DNA from: JBMNNS01 sp050942625 | GTDB taxonomy: Bacteria > Bacillota > Dethiobacteria > DTU022 > UBA8154 | NCBI GenBank assembly: GCA_050942625.1 | Contig: JBMNNS010000002.1 | Span: 1-56,769, forward strand | DNA length: 56,769 nucleotides | Direction: 5' to 3' | Shown here: piece after piece, positions 34,650-42,966 of the stretch | Numbering within the stretch: the first letter of the stretch is position 1 | Layout of the letters: every line of letters starts with the position of its first letter | Program-made: the position numbers and the translations under genes | The notes under the pieces: generated by a model | What the model was told of the DNA's origin: nothing | The model's input: only the letters and a program-made list of their open reading frames with translations | The model's database searches: none

Positions 34650-35588
34650 ATGAAGGAATTAGTTAAAAAAATAACCCTCAGGCCGGTTAATTTTTTAAAC
34701 TATCTCTTTTTTAATACCTATTTTTGGTATATGCGGAAGTGGTATCGCTTGTTGCCAATGGAGAAGTTGCAAGGTCAAAAGATTCTTGTTGTTGTACCTC
34801 ATGTTGATGATGAGATAATTGGCCTGGGCGGGCTTTTTTTTGAACTGGTAAAAAAAAATAATAGCATTAAGTGCCTTTACGTGACAAATGGAGCCGGCAG
34901 CTTTCATCCACAACTAACGAGGGAAAAACTGATAGAGTTAAGGGAAAAAGAAGGCCGCCAGGTAGCACGATATTATGGACTTGAACCGCCCCTTTTCTTA
35001 GAATTGGAAGATGGTGCAGTGGAACTAACTGCTACTGCAGTTGAAAAAGTAAAGGCAGAGTTGTGCTTTTTCAGGCCTCAAGTTGTTTTTCTTCCCTATT
35101 TCCTGGATGGGCACCGGGATCATATGGCAACAGCATTATTAGGTCTGGCAGCACTAGAAAAAGGAAACTTTGGTGAAGACTTTCCCCTTTACTTTTACCA
35201 AACCAGTTCACCTTTTACCTGCTTTGCGGCCAACAGGTATTTTCCACTTAAAGAGGAGTTCGAAGGCAAAAAAAAGGCCCTGGAAATATTTAAATCTCAA
35301 ACAATCCCTTTCTGTGGACTACTAATGCTGGATAACTGCCGTAGAAAGGCAATAATTGGGGGAAACCTCACAGAGGGGAAAATAAGGGGGGCAGAATTCT
35401 TCTTGAGGGGCAACCTGGCAGCTTGTAAGGAATTTCTAAAAAATTATAACATTAACATTAACGCAGCCCAACAAGTGCGACCAATGAGCAGCCCCTTTTT
35501 TTTAATTCGGGATTATTTCAGCGGTTGGAAGCTCAAAAAAAAGATAGGCAGGATGCTGCCCGAAAAACCGGACCATATTCAAAATTAA
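34650..35588 (+). CDS. PIG-L family N-deacetylase
   Basis: A 312-residue LmbE/PIG-L zinc hydrolase. The metal motif PHVDDEIIGLGG and the second site FLDGHRDHMAT are intact. Such enzymes remove acetyl from GlcNAc-type sugars or sugar conjugates. A hydrophobic, aromatic-rich segment at residues 14-28 may associate with the membrane, but no clear anchor is seen. It is encoded 28 bp after the GNAT-like gene in the same unit, and its stop overlaps the convergent wzy-like gene stop by 4 bp. The neighbourhood points to a wall-polysaccharide sugar as substrate. Confidence 0.9.
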   Translation: MKELVKKITLRPVNFLNYLFFNTYFWYMRKWYRLLPMEKLQGQKILVVVPHVDDEIIGLGGLFFELVKKNNSIKCLYVTNGAGSFHPQLTREKLIELREKEGRQVARYYGLEPPLFLELEDGAVELTATAVEKVKAELCFFRPQVVFLPYFLDGHRDHMATALLGLAALEKGNFGEDFPLYFYQTSSPFTCFAANRYFPLKEEFEGKKKALEIFKSQTIPFCGLLMLDNCRRKAIIGGNLTEGKIRGAEFFLRGNLAACKEFLKNYNININAAQQVRPMSSPFFLIRDYFSGWKLKKKIGRMLPEKPDHIQN

Positions 35589-36916
35589 GAGGTACTTAGC
35601 TTCCCGCCAACAAATACCACTGCAATGATTAGCCAGAATAGCATAATAATTTTAGGCATGTACAGAAAATGTTCCACCACTCCCTGGGAAAGAATGGCGG
35701 CAATAGCGGATAAAGCGGCAATGAGTATGTTTTTTAAAAATAGATCCCGGCAAGAAAAAAGGGACTGGAGTCCTTTTTTCAAAACACTGACAATGAGCCA
35801 AAGGAATATAAAAAATCCAACAACCCCCGTTTCAACCAAAAATTGCAAGTAAGTATTATGGGCATGATAGGGCAATTTTTGGCGTGTAAGCATGTAATAA
35901 GGGTAGATTTTCCTAAATGCCTGGTAACCAAGCCCCACTCCGGTGGCCCAAAAATCTTTGATAATCAGAAGGGCCTCCTCCCAGACCATAAGGCGGTAGA
36001 TGTTGGAGGTATCCTGGGAACTGCCGATCGTTGCAAACCTTTGCAGAAATACATCCGGCATAAAAACCGCACCTACCAGACTAAAAAGGAGGACAAGGAA
36101 AAACAACAGAAACAAAATCCTTCTGTCTTTAAGAAGGGCGAAGAAAAAGAGGCCCACAGCAAGGCCCAGCCACCCACCCCGGGAAAAAGTAAGGATAAGG
36201 GCAAGGGTCAAAGTCCCCGTCATAGCAAGAAGCAACATCTTTTTGCGGTAGTCCCTTACGGACCACACCAGGGCCAGCCCAAAGGGGATCAACATAATAA
36301 GGTACTCGGCAAGAACATTGGGATTGCCAAAAAAGGAAAAAATACGGGTGCTGAGTCCGGGGTTTCGGGCAGCATCCACCCAGGCGCTTTCCACAGGGAC
36401 CCCTATTACAAACTGGTAGATACCATAAAGGGAAACAATAAAAGCTGCCAGAAGTGTACAAAGAAGGAAGATATAAAGTTCATTTTTGCTCTTTAATTGG
36501 TTAACAAGCACAAAAAAAGCAGCAAAGGAAAGCATATAGATGCTAAATTCCCTCATGCTGGCTGCAGGGGTAATAGAAATAACTGTAAAAACAACAATTG
36601 CAATTATAAAGACAACAATAGCCGGCTCCGGCAAAACGAATTCCAGCCTTTTTGAGGGTCCACACAGCCTGCTAATGATAAAGGAAAAGGCAAGTAAACC
36701 AGCCAACAATAACAGACTTAAATTGGGCAGGAAAGGCAGGGTCCCAGCCAGCAGGTAAAGGCCCCAGGTGGGGTTACAAAGGACAAGAAGACCTGCTACA
36801 GCAGCAACCATATACTTAATAACTGTTATCGCCGGCAGTAAATAAGAAGCAGCCCCAAGGAGCAGCCCTGCAGCGAAAATAAAAAGGGTATGCTGTTTTT
36901 TTAAAGTATATTGCAT
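35585..36916 (-). CDS. O-antigen ligase/Wzy-family membrane protein
   Basis: A 443-residue protein with about 12 membrane segments and the family's external loop with PYHAHNTYLQFLVETGVVG, a conserved His-rich region of WaaL/Wzy proteins. In Gram-positive loci these proteins polymerise or transfer glycan repeats on the outside of the membrane. It is the last gene of the minus-strand unit tagO-wecB-csaB-GT4-DUF4330-membrane protein. An opposite-strand open frame across 35843-36496 is a by-product of codon use. Confidence 0.88.
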   Translation of the reverse strand: MQYTLKKQHTLFIFAAGLLLGAASYLLPAITVIKYMVAAVAGLLVLCNPTWGLYLLAGTLPFLPNLSLLLLAGLLAFSFIISRLCGPSKRLEFVLPEPAIVVFIIAIVVFTVISITPAASMREFSIYMLSFAAFFVLVNQLKSKNELYIFLLCTLLAAFIVSLYGIYQFVIGVPVESAWVDAARNPGLSTRIFSFFGNPNVLAEYLIMLIPFGLALVWSVRDYRKKMLLLAMTGTLTLALILTFSRGGWLGLAVGLFFFALLKDRRILFLLFFLVLLFSLVGAVFMPDVFLQRFATIGSSQDTSNIYRLMVWEEALLIIKDFWATGVGLGYQAFRKIYPYYMLTRQKLPYHAHNTYLQFLVETGVVGFFIFLWLIVSVLKKGLQSLFSCRDLFLKNILIAALSAIAAILSQGVVEHFLYMPKIIMLFWLIIAVVFVGGKLSTS

Positions 36917-36937
36917 AATATCACCTTATCAGGGCAT

Positions 36938-37498
36938 CTAATCATCTTCTGTTTCCAGGGTAAAAAACCATTTTAGAAAATGGGTGAAAAGGCTACCCTG
37001 GAAAGTTGCTTGCAGCTTATGTGCGTGGAAACGGAGCAAAAGAAACCCTAAAAAACCGGCTGTCAAGATAAAAAGAGTTGTGCCGGCGTATGCTTTTAGT
37101 AACAGGCGGATAATTAAATTGGCAGCAATAAAAGCCAAAAGCAGATCAAGTGCAGCCGGGGCAAAAGAATGTTTCAAAGGAGCAATGCACCAATAAAAAA
37201 ACTTCCCGGTAATACTATTTTGAAAAGAAAACTCCAGGGTGGTACATATTGCTTCCAGCAACGTCATAATTTTGGCAGCTATAAACTGCAGCAGAGCCAA
37301 AACACGGCTCCCGTGCCAGGGGGAGAAAGAATAGTTTTTCCGGAACGTTCCCAGTAAAAAGCTGCCGGCAGCCCATTTATCCAAAGTAAGGGCAAAACCA
37401 TTGACTAACCCTAAAATAATGCTGGACCGTGCCCACATGCTTATTGTTGGTAATAAGCTGCCTAAGATTATTTTTTTGGGGCAACTTTGATTTGCCAT
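36938..37498 (-). CDS. Unknown membrane protein in the polysaccharide operon
   Basis: A 186-residue protein with about three to four hydrophobic segments (for instance LDLLLAFIAANLIIRLLL and GTTLFILTAGFLGFLLLRF). I cannot name a family. It has a very good ribosome binding site (AGGAGGGGG). It lies 21 bp before the wzy-like gene and after the DUF4330 gene, in one unit. Its position next to a polymerase/ligase suggests a partner role in polymer assembly, but this is inference only. Confidence 0.75.
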   Translation of the reverse strand: MANQSCPKKIILGSLLPTISMWARSSIILGLVNGFALTLDKWAAGSFLLGTFRKNYSFSPWHGSRVLALLQFIAAKIMTLLEAICTTLEFSFQNSITGKFFYWCIAPLKHSFAPAALDLLLAFIAANLIIRLLLKAYAGTTLFILTAGFLGFLLLRFHAHKLQATFQGSLFTHFLKWFFTLETEDD

Positions 37499-37532
37499 GG
37501 ATAGGCCCCCTCCTTAGTGCCTAATTACATTA

Positions 37533-38054
37533 CTACTGCTCATAAAGACTACTGCTAATTTTTTGCTCGTCAAGTTCTTTTCGCAGCACAATACCGGCTA
37601 CGGCATAATCCCGGGTCCGCAGGATCATGGTTGTACCGATGCGAATTTCATAGGAAGCAATTCGCAGCACGCTCCCCGTGTCGTGGCCATTGCACTCCAA
37701 TTCCAAGTAGATATCAAAGCGCTCCGGAACTTCTGCCAGCACAAAACCACCTTTACCGGTTTCTGCCGGTCTGCGAAAGGGCACCACTTTTTTGTCCTTG
37801 ATCGTCCCCACAACACTACTGCTGGTTGCATCCATGACCTGATCGCCGACCTTGATCGCCTGCACCGTCTGCTGCCGGACCTCGCTAATGAGGACTTCCA
37901 AATTAACCGGGATGGTACCAGGTTCATTCCTTGTAGCCCTACCCGTAAATTTGCCCACACCAACCATTACTACAGTCATTAGCAGTATAAGAACAATAAG
38001 ATCAACAATATTGATAATGCCGAAAAGCTTTCCCCGATCATCAATTATTTTCAA
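37533..38054 (-). CDS. DUF4330 family membrane protein
   Basis: A 173-residue protein with one N-terminal membrane segment (IVDLIVLILLMTVVMVGVGKF) and a beta-rich extracytoplasmic domain (VNLEVLISEVRQQTVQAIKVGDQV ... SYEIRIGTTMILRTRDYAVAGIVL), matching DUF4330, often found next to O-antigen ligase-like genes in Firmicutes. Its start overlaps the stop of the upstream glycosyltransferase by 4 bp (translational coupling). Function unknown; the single-span, external-domain design fits a scaffold or copolymerase-like part of the export machine. Confidence 0.82.
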   Translation of the reverse strand: MKIIDDRGKLFGIINIVDLIVLILLMTVVMVGVGKFTGRATRNEPGTIPVNLEVLISEVRQQTVQAIKVGDQVMDATSSSVVGTIKDKKVVPFRRPAETGKGGFVLAEVPERFDIYLELECNGHDTGSVLRIASYEIRIGTTMILRTRDYAVAGIVLRKELDEQKISSSLYEQ

Positions 38055-39190
38055 TTCCCTTCTCCCCTTTCGGCATTTTTTAGTATCTGCCGGTATATTT
38101 CTCGGTGGTTATAGCCAAGGCGTTCCAGGGAAAAATTTTCCCGGGCATAAAAGTATAGTTTTTTTCCCAGGCATGCCGCCAATTTTTCATCACGCAGCAA
38201 CACCAACAACTTCAAGGCAAATTGCTCCACATTCCCCGCCTCAAAAAGCAAGCCGGTTTCCCCCTCCTTTAGAAGATGGGTTATTCCACCTACATTGGCA
38301 CTGAGAGTTGGTTTTTTCAGGCGTGCCCCTTCCAGTAAAACGAGGGGAAAGCTTTCGCTGTAAGAAGTCAGGGTATTAATGTCCAAAATACTGATGAATT
38401 GGTCCGGTTGATTTGTATAACCGGTAAAATAAACCCTTTCCCCAAGCATGAGTTTATTACGTAACTTTATAAGTTTTTCTTTTTCCTCCCCATCACCGGC
38501 GATAAGGAAATATATGTCCGGCTCTTCCTCAAGAACCAGGCGTGCACCCTGCAGGAAAAGATCAAGACCTTTTACTGGATGCAGACGGCCCATAATGCCC
38601 ACTATCCTGGCCTCAGGGGGAATAGTAAGCCCAAAGTCTTTTAAGATATCCTCTTTTCTGCCCAACTTCAATTTGGCATTAAAATCAATACCATTGTAGA
38701 TGACAAATATTTTTTCAGCAGGGAACCCCCTTGAAACCAACATTTCTTTAAAGCTATCGGAAACAGCAACAAAATAGTCAAAACTGCGCAGGGCCCAGGC
38801 ATTCAAATTGGTATAAATAAGATTTTTATAAAAGCTGCCCTGAAAATCCAGCTTGTAATCGCTATGCATAGTAGTAAGGGAGGGTATATGAAGGGATCTG
38901 CGCATAATTGCGGCTATAAAATTGGCCCGGGCTCCATGACAGTGGAGTATTTGAAACCTTTCCTGCCGGATGAGGTTACATAGTTGCCTGACAACCCCTA
39001 AATCATATCTTCCTTTTTGCGGGATTACACTAATATTAAGACCCATCCTCTGTCCTTCACGGAAAAAATCCCCCTCCATTAGGCAGATAAGCTTAATATC
39101 TACATGTTTTTCTAATTCCTTCGCCAGGGAAAGAACATGTGTTTTGGCTCCTCCTGTATCGCCCCCACTGATCAGGTGCAGCACCTTCAT
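38051..39190 (-). CDS. Glycosyltransferase family 4
   Basis: A 379-residue GT-B enzyme. It opens with MKVLHLISGGDTGGAKTHVLSLAKEL; the donor-binding half has IVGIMGRLHPVKGLDLFLQGA, LIAGDGEEKEKL and the E-x7-E region SYSESFPLVLLEGARLKKPTL. No signal or anchor; it works on lipid-linked sugars at the inner face. Its stop overlaps the DUF4330 start, and its start overlaps the csaB stop by 4 bp, so translation of all three is probably coupled. Sugar donor cannot be read from sequence. Confidence 0.92.
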   Translation of the reverse strand: MKVLHLISGGDTGGAKTHVLSLAKELEKHVDIKLICLMEGDFFREGQRMGLNISVIPQKGRYDLGVVRQLCNLIRQERFQILHCHGARANFIAAIMRRSLHIPSLTTMHSDYKLDFQGSFYKNLIYTNLNAWALRSFDYFVAVSDSFKEMLVSRGFPAEKIFVIYNGIDFNAKLKLGRKEDILKDFGLTIPPEARIVGIMGRLHPVKGLDLFLQGARLVLEEEPDIYFLIAGDGEEKEKLIKLRNKLMLGERVYFTGYTNQPDQFISILDINTLTSYSESFPLVLLEGARLKKPTLSANVGGITHLLKEGETGLLFEAGNVEQFALKLLVLLRDEKLAACLGKKLYFYARENFSLERLGYNHREIYRQILKNAERGEGN

Positions 39191-40374
39191 TGAAAAATAC
39201 CTCCGTTTTCTTCCTTCCCAAAAAAATAGCGGTAAACATTTTCCCCAAAGCTCCTACTTTGTCGACGATAATCTGCAGCAATTTGTTGCAACTCAGTCCT
39301 GATTGTTTCCCTTTGCTGCCAGATCTTTAAACAATGGTGGTAAAGTTCTTCTGCTTGCAGGTTTTCTACCCTGAACGCTGGACTTAGCCCTAACTGAACC
39401 AGGAGGGAAGACACCTTAGGATCATACCCCACCCCGACCATGGGCGTGCCGGTAATAGCTGCAAAAATGAGGGAATGCAAACGTACCCCAATCAAGAGAT
39501 CCAGATAGGTAAAAAGGGAAAGGGCCTCCTGCGGCGTCAGTTCTTCCTCAACCACAAAAACTTCCTGCTGAATTAAAGATGCTGTACAACGGGAAACTGC
39601 CAGGTCCTTGGCAGGGAACATAGGGATAATGATAACTACTGCACCTATTTCCAGGGCAAGTTGATCGGCTGCTTTGGCTATTTCTGGAATAAATAATTTA
39701 TTGAGCCCCAGCCATCCTCTCACAGAAATACCCAGGAAAGGCTTTCCCGAGGGTAAATTGTCCAGTATCCGCCCTACTCTTACATTGTTATTTTCCCTGG
39801 AAGGCACAAAACAAAATGCCGGATCAACTGTAACATGAAGGGGCGGCTTTTTTACACCCAGGGAAATAAGTTCGTCCCTGGAGTCAACATCCCTCACCGT
39901 CACAAGGTCAACCCCATCAATAATCCAGCGAGCAATAAAACGGTTTATTTTTTTTGTGATGGGACCTATCCCATGAGCATAAAGAACGGTTTTTTTCCTA
40001 AACAAACGGGCCAGAAAAACCAGACCCAAATAATACAAAACAGAAAGCCCATAGCCCGTTTTGTCCTGTAAAAGACTGCCGCCACCGCTAAGGAAAAGAT
40101 CACAATCTTTTATTGCTCTTATAATAGCAAAAAGATTTGTCCTACTTACGGCCCTTATTCCGTTCCTTTGCCTTATTGCCTCCGGGTTAGCTGAAAGAAC
40201 CGTTATTGCCAGGGTTTGCCCTTCCTTTGAAGCAGCCTTCCTGAAAACCTGCAAGATGCTTTCAAGGATAGCTTCATCCCCTATGTTGTTAAACCCGTGA
40301 TAGCCTGAAATAAGGATTCTTCGCATGGTATTATATTTGTTCTTTTGCATATCCCTTACACAATTCGAGGGCAA
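39187..40374 (-). CDS. csaB: Polysaccharide pyruvyl transferase CsaB
   Basis: A 395-residue CsaB-family ketal-pyruvyltransferase, which adds pyruvate to ManNAc (or similar) in secondary wall polymers so that SLH proteins can bind. Seen: RRILISGYHGFNNIGDEAIL, FLSGGGSLLQDKTGYGL, TVRDVDSRDELISLGVK and VGVRLHSLIFAAITGTPMVGVGYDPK. The start is uncertain: TTG at 40374 has AAGGAA 9 nt upstream; an ATG at 40326 fits the conserved N-terminus but has no site. No SLH protein is seen in the window, but pyruvylated polymer may anchor other wall proteins or SLH proteins encoded elsewhere. Confidence 0.9.
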   Translation of the reverse strand: MPSNCVRDMQKNKYNTMRRILISGYHGFNNIGDEAILESILQVFRKAASKEGQTLAITVLSANPEAIRQRNGIRAVSRTNLFAIIRAIKDCDLFLSGGGSLLQDKTGYGLSVLYYLGLVFLARLFRKKTVLYAHGIGPITKKINRFIARWIIDGVDLVTVRDVDSRDELISLGVKKPPLHVTVDPAFCFVPSRENNNVRVGRILDNLPSGKPFLGISVRGWLGLNKLFIPEIAKAADQLALEIGAVVIIIPMFPAKDLAVSRCTASLIQQEVFVVEEELTPQEALSLFTYLDLLIGVRLHSLIFAAITGTPMVGVGYDPKVSSLLVQLGLSPAFRVENLQAEELYHHCLKIWQQRETIRTELQQIAADYRRQSRSFGENVYRYFFGKEENGGIFQ

Positions 40375-40380
40375 AAGCCA

Positions 40381-41547
40381 TTATTCCTTCCCGGTAGCAG
40401 GCGTAAAAGGTACAGGCATTGAACCCCATAAACCAAAGTGGTACAAGAGAATCTGGACTATCCGCTTTGCAGCTTGCCCATCGCCAAATGGATTTGCGAT
40501 GCGTGACATGGTTTCATAGGCAGATTTATTCTGCAAGAGGCGTGCAGTAAGACTGTAAACACTTTTACGGCTATTGCCTGCCAGGCGAGCAGTTCCAGCC
40601 GCAAGGGCCTCCGGCCTTTCGGTAACATTTCGCAAAACCAAAACAGGCCTGCCGAGCGAGGGAGCTTCCTCCTGTATCCCACCTGAGTCGGTGAGGATCA
40701 AGTAGGAACGGGCCATGAGGTTATGAAAAGTTAGTGTATCGAGCGGTTCCAAAAGGGTTACACGGGGGTGCCCCCTCAGGTAACTGTAAACTATCTTGCG
40801 AACTGCAGGGTTTTTATGGACAGGAAAAACAAGGTGCGTATCAGGAAAGTCCTTCAGTATATCAAGTAATGCCTTACAGATTTCCTCCAGGGGTGAACCA
40901 AGGTTTTCTCGGCGGTGGACCTCCACCAGGAGGATCCGGGAGGTATTAAAGTCCAGGCCCTGCAGCCGGGGATCACTGAAGGTAAAGTCACGCTGTATTG
41001 TAGTTTTCAGAGCATCAATGACGGTATTTCCCGTAATATAAATTGTATCTTCATCAATACCCTCCCGTAAAAGATTATCTGCTGCAGCACGGGTGGGTGC
41101 AAAATGAAAGTCGGCTATGACACTATTCAAACAGCGGTTAATTTCTTCGGGAAAGGGGGCATACTTGTCGCCGGTGCGCAGCCCAGCTTCTACGTGGCCA
41201 ACAGGGATCTTGTGGTAAAAAGCAGCAAGAGAGCCTGCAAAGGTCGTTGTCGTGTCCCCCTGTATAAGCACCAGATCGGGCTTTTCTAAAGCTAAAACCC
41301 TGTCAAGTCCCTTGAGGGCACTGGCGGTGATGTGGATCAGGGTCTGGTTCTGGAGCATGATATCTAGATCGTAGTGGGCTTCCAGTTCAAAAAGAGAAAG
41401 CACCTGGTCTAGCATTTCCCGGTGCTGGGCAGTCAGGGTCAAAATAGACTCCACCTGCTCTGTTTCCTTCAGGAAACGGATGAGTGGAGCCATTTTGATG
41501 GCCTCAGGGCGAGTGCCCACAATACTCATTATCTTAATTTTTTTCAT
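40381..41547 (-). CDS. wecB: UDP-N-acetylglucosamine 2-epimerase (non-hydrolysing)
   Basis: A 388-residue epimerase making UDP-ManNAc. All family marks are present: VGTRPEAIKMAPLIRFLKE, GDTTTTFAGSLAAFYHKIPVGHVEAGLRT, PFPEEINRCLNSVIADFHFAPT, DSGGIQEEAPSLGRPVLVLRNVTERPEA. It sits 27 bp after tagO and feeds the tagA product's step (ManNAc transfer) in the pathway. ATG start; AAGGGAGTG lies about 13 nt upstream, a bit far. The stop runs into TAATG of a 16-codon frame that overlaps the csaB start region. Confidence 0.94.
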   Translation of the reverse strand: MKKIKIMSIVGTRPEAIKMAPLIRFLKETEQVESILTLTAQHREMLDQVLSLFELEAHYDLDIMLQNQTLIHITASALKGLDRVLALEKPDLVLIQGDTTTTFAGSLAAFYHKIPVGHVEAGLRTGDKYAPFPEEINRCLNSVIADFHFAPTRAAADNLLREGIDEDTIYITGNTVIDALKTTIQRDFTFSDPRLQGLDFNTSRILLVEVHRRENLGSPLEEICKALLDILKDFPDTHLVFPVHKNPAVRKIVYSYLRGHPRVTLLEPLDTLTFHNLMARSYLILTDSGGIQEEAPSLGRPVLVLRNVTERPEALAAGTARLAGNSRKSVYSLTARLLQNKSAYETMSRIANPFGDGQAAKRIVQILLYHFGLWGSMPVPFTPATGKE

Positions 41548-41574
41548 TAGTTAACGGAACACTCCCTTCACATT

Positions 41575-42642
41575 TCACGGTTGTCCCTTTTCCGACCTTG
41601 TTTTTGCCCTGTCTGGTAAGTTACTTACCAGGCTGCTAAGAACATCAAGATGCTTTAAAGCGAAAATAAAGAATATAAAGATAACCGGGATAAGATAGAA
41701 ACTAAATTCGGGAAAGCGATCGAACACAATGGCAGATATACCAAAATAGATGCTGCCAAAATAAAGGAGCATTACCGTTTGCCGGGCACTCAACCCCAGG
41801 CCCAGGAGCCGGTGGTGAATATGGCCCTTGTCAGCCTGGAAAATTGGGCGCCGGTTTTTTAAGCGCCGCCACATGGCATAAAAGGTATCGGTAATCGGCA
41901 GACCAAAAATAAGGACCGGGATAATCAAGGTAGTAAGCGTTGCCTGCTTGGTCACACTCATGATGGAAAAACCGGCAAGCATAAAACCTAAAAATAGGCT
42001 GCCCGTGTCCCCTAAAAAAATGCGTGCCGGCGAAAAATTATACGGTAAAAAACCCAAAGCTGCCCCTGCCAGGATCAAAGCGAGTAGCGGTGTGAAAACA
42101 GGGAATTGGCCCCACGTCAGGCCAAAAATCACTATCGCTGCAATCACGGAAACCCCGGTGGCAAGGCCATCTACACCGTCAATGAGGTTTACCGCATTAG
42201 TAATCCCTACAATCCAAAGCAGCGTTAAAGGTATTACCAAAAAGTCACCTAGAAAAACCATATTTTGAAAAGGAAGGGTAATAAATTCAATTCTAATATT
42301 ATAAATAATAAGGATAAAAGCAGCTACAAATTGACCAAAAAACTTTAGTTTATAGGAGAGGCCTTTAATGTCGTCTAAGACACCTAACAAAAGAATGAGG
42401 GTACTACCCAAAAAAAGCCCAAACAATTTTTCTCCTTCCCCGGTAATGAGGAAAACAAAGAGAACTGCGACCCAAAATGAAATATAAACAGCTACACCGC
42501 CTAAAAGAGGCATGGCTTTTTTGTGTATCTTACGGGAATTGGGATAATCTACAGCACCCAATTTTAGGGCCAATTGTTTGATAAATGGTGTGAGGACAAA
42601 GGTTAAAATAAAAGCCAGTCCAGGGGCAAAAAATACCGACAT
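41575..42642 (-). CDS. tagO: UDP-GlcNAc:undecaprenyl-phosphate GlcNAc-1-P transferase (TagO/WecA, MraY family)
   Basis: A 355-residue membrane enzyme with about 10-11 segments. The catalytic cytoplasmic motifs are clear: LLGVLDDIKGLSYKLKFFGQ, NAVNLIDGVDGLATGVS, RIFLGDTGSLFLGFMLAGFS and GHIHHRLLGLGLSARQTV. It starts polymer synthesis by moving GlcNAc-1-P to undecaprenyl phosphate. It is first in the operon tagO-wecB-csaB-GT4-DUF4330-membrane protein-wzy. ATG with GAGGGTGA 9 nt upstream. A promoter candidate with an extended -10 box lies at 42772-42777. Confidence 0.94.
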   Translation of the reverse strand: MSVFFAPGLAFILTFVLTPFIKQLALKLGAVDYPNSRKIHKKAMPLLGGVAVYISFWVAVLFVFLITGEGEKLFGLFLGSTLILLLGVLDDIKGLSYKLKFFGQFVAAFILIIYNIRIEFITLPFQNMVFLGDFLVIPLTLLWIVGITNAVNLIDGVDGLATGVSVIAAIVIFGLTWGQFPVFTPLLALILAGAALGFLPYNFSPARIFLGDTGSLFLGFMLAGFSIMSVTKQATLTTLIIPVLIFGLPITDTFYAMWRRLKNRRPIFQADKGHIHHRLLGLGLSARQTVMLLYFGSIYFGISAIVFDRFPEFSFYLIPVIFIFFIFALKHLDVLSSLVSNLPDRAKTRSEKGQP

Positions 42643-42771
42643 GGAAGAGTATCACCCTCTTTTCAAATATTCTATCTATATTTACTCTTATCTACTTATC
42701 CTTTTAACGAGTCAAATCCTGCTTACCTCGCTTTGGGAAAATACGGTAATGCCACATCAACAACGTCTACA

Positions 42772-42780
42772 ATTATAGCA
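42772..42780 (-). promoter_or_regulatory. Candidate extended -10 promoter of the tagO operon
   Basis: On the minus strand TGCTATAAT fits an extended -10 box (TATAAT 42772-42777). The -35 region is weak. Leader about 120 nt. Confidence 0.45.
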
Positions 42781-42892
42781 CAATTTTTCCCTACAGTGTG
42801 TAAACGTAAAAAAAACATTTTGGTTACGTCCCAACACTTTATATTTTTATGCGTATTAAACAAGGTGTTGCAAAAACCCAGTATGTAGAATA

Positions 42893-42921
42893 TAAAAAAA
42901 GCCCTGCTGACAACAGCAGGG
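42893..42921 (-). terminator. Rho-independent terminator after mbl
   Basis: GCCCTGCTG and CAGCAGGGC form a 9-bp stem with a 3-nt loop (42901-42921). On the minus strand it is followed by TTTTTTT. The rest of the 42643-42966 gap has no gene. Confidence 0.92.
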
Positions 42922-42966
42922 CCATGACTTTAGCCTTCTTAAACAAACTACCAGTACATACTAACC

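Noticed and set aside
35843..36496. 217-codon plus-strand frame opposite the wzy-like gene
   Set aside because: No ribosome binding site, Lys/Gln/Pro-rich composition, and the opposite strand encodes a clear membrane protein of a known family.
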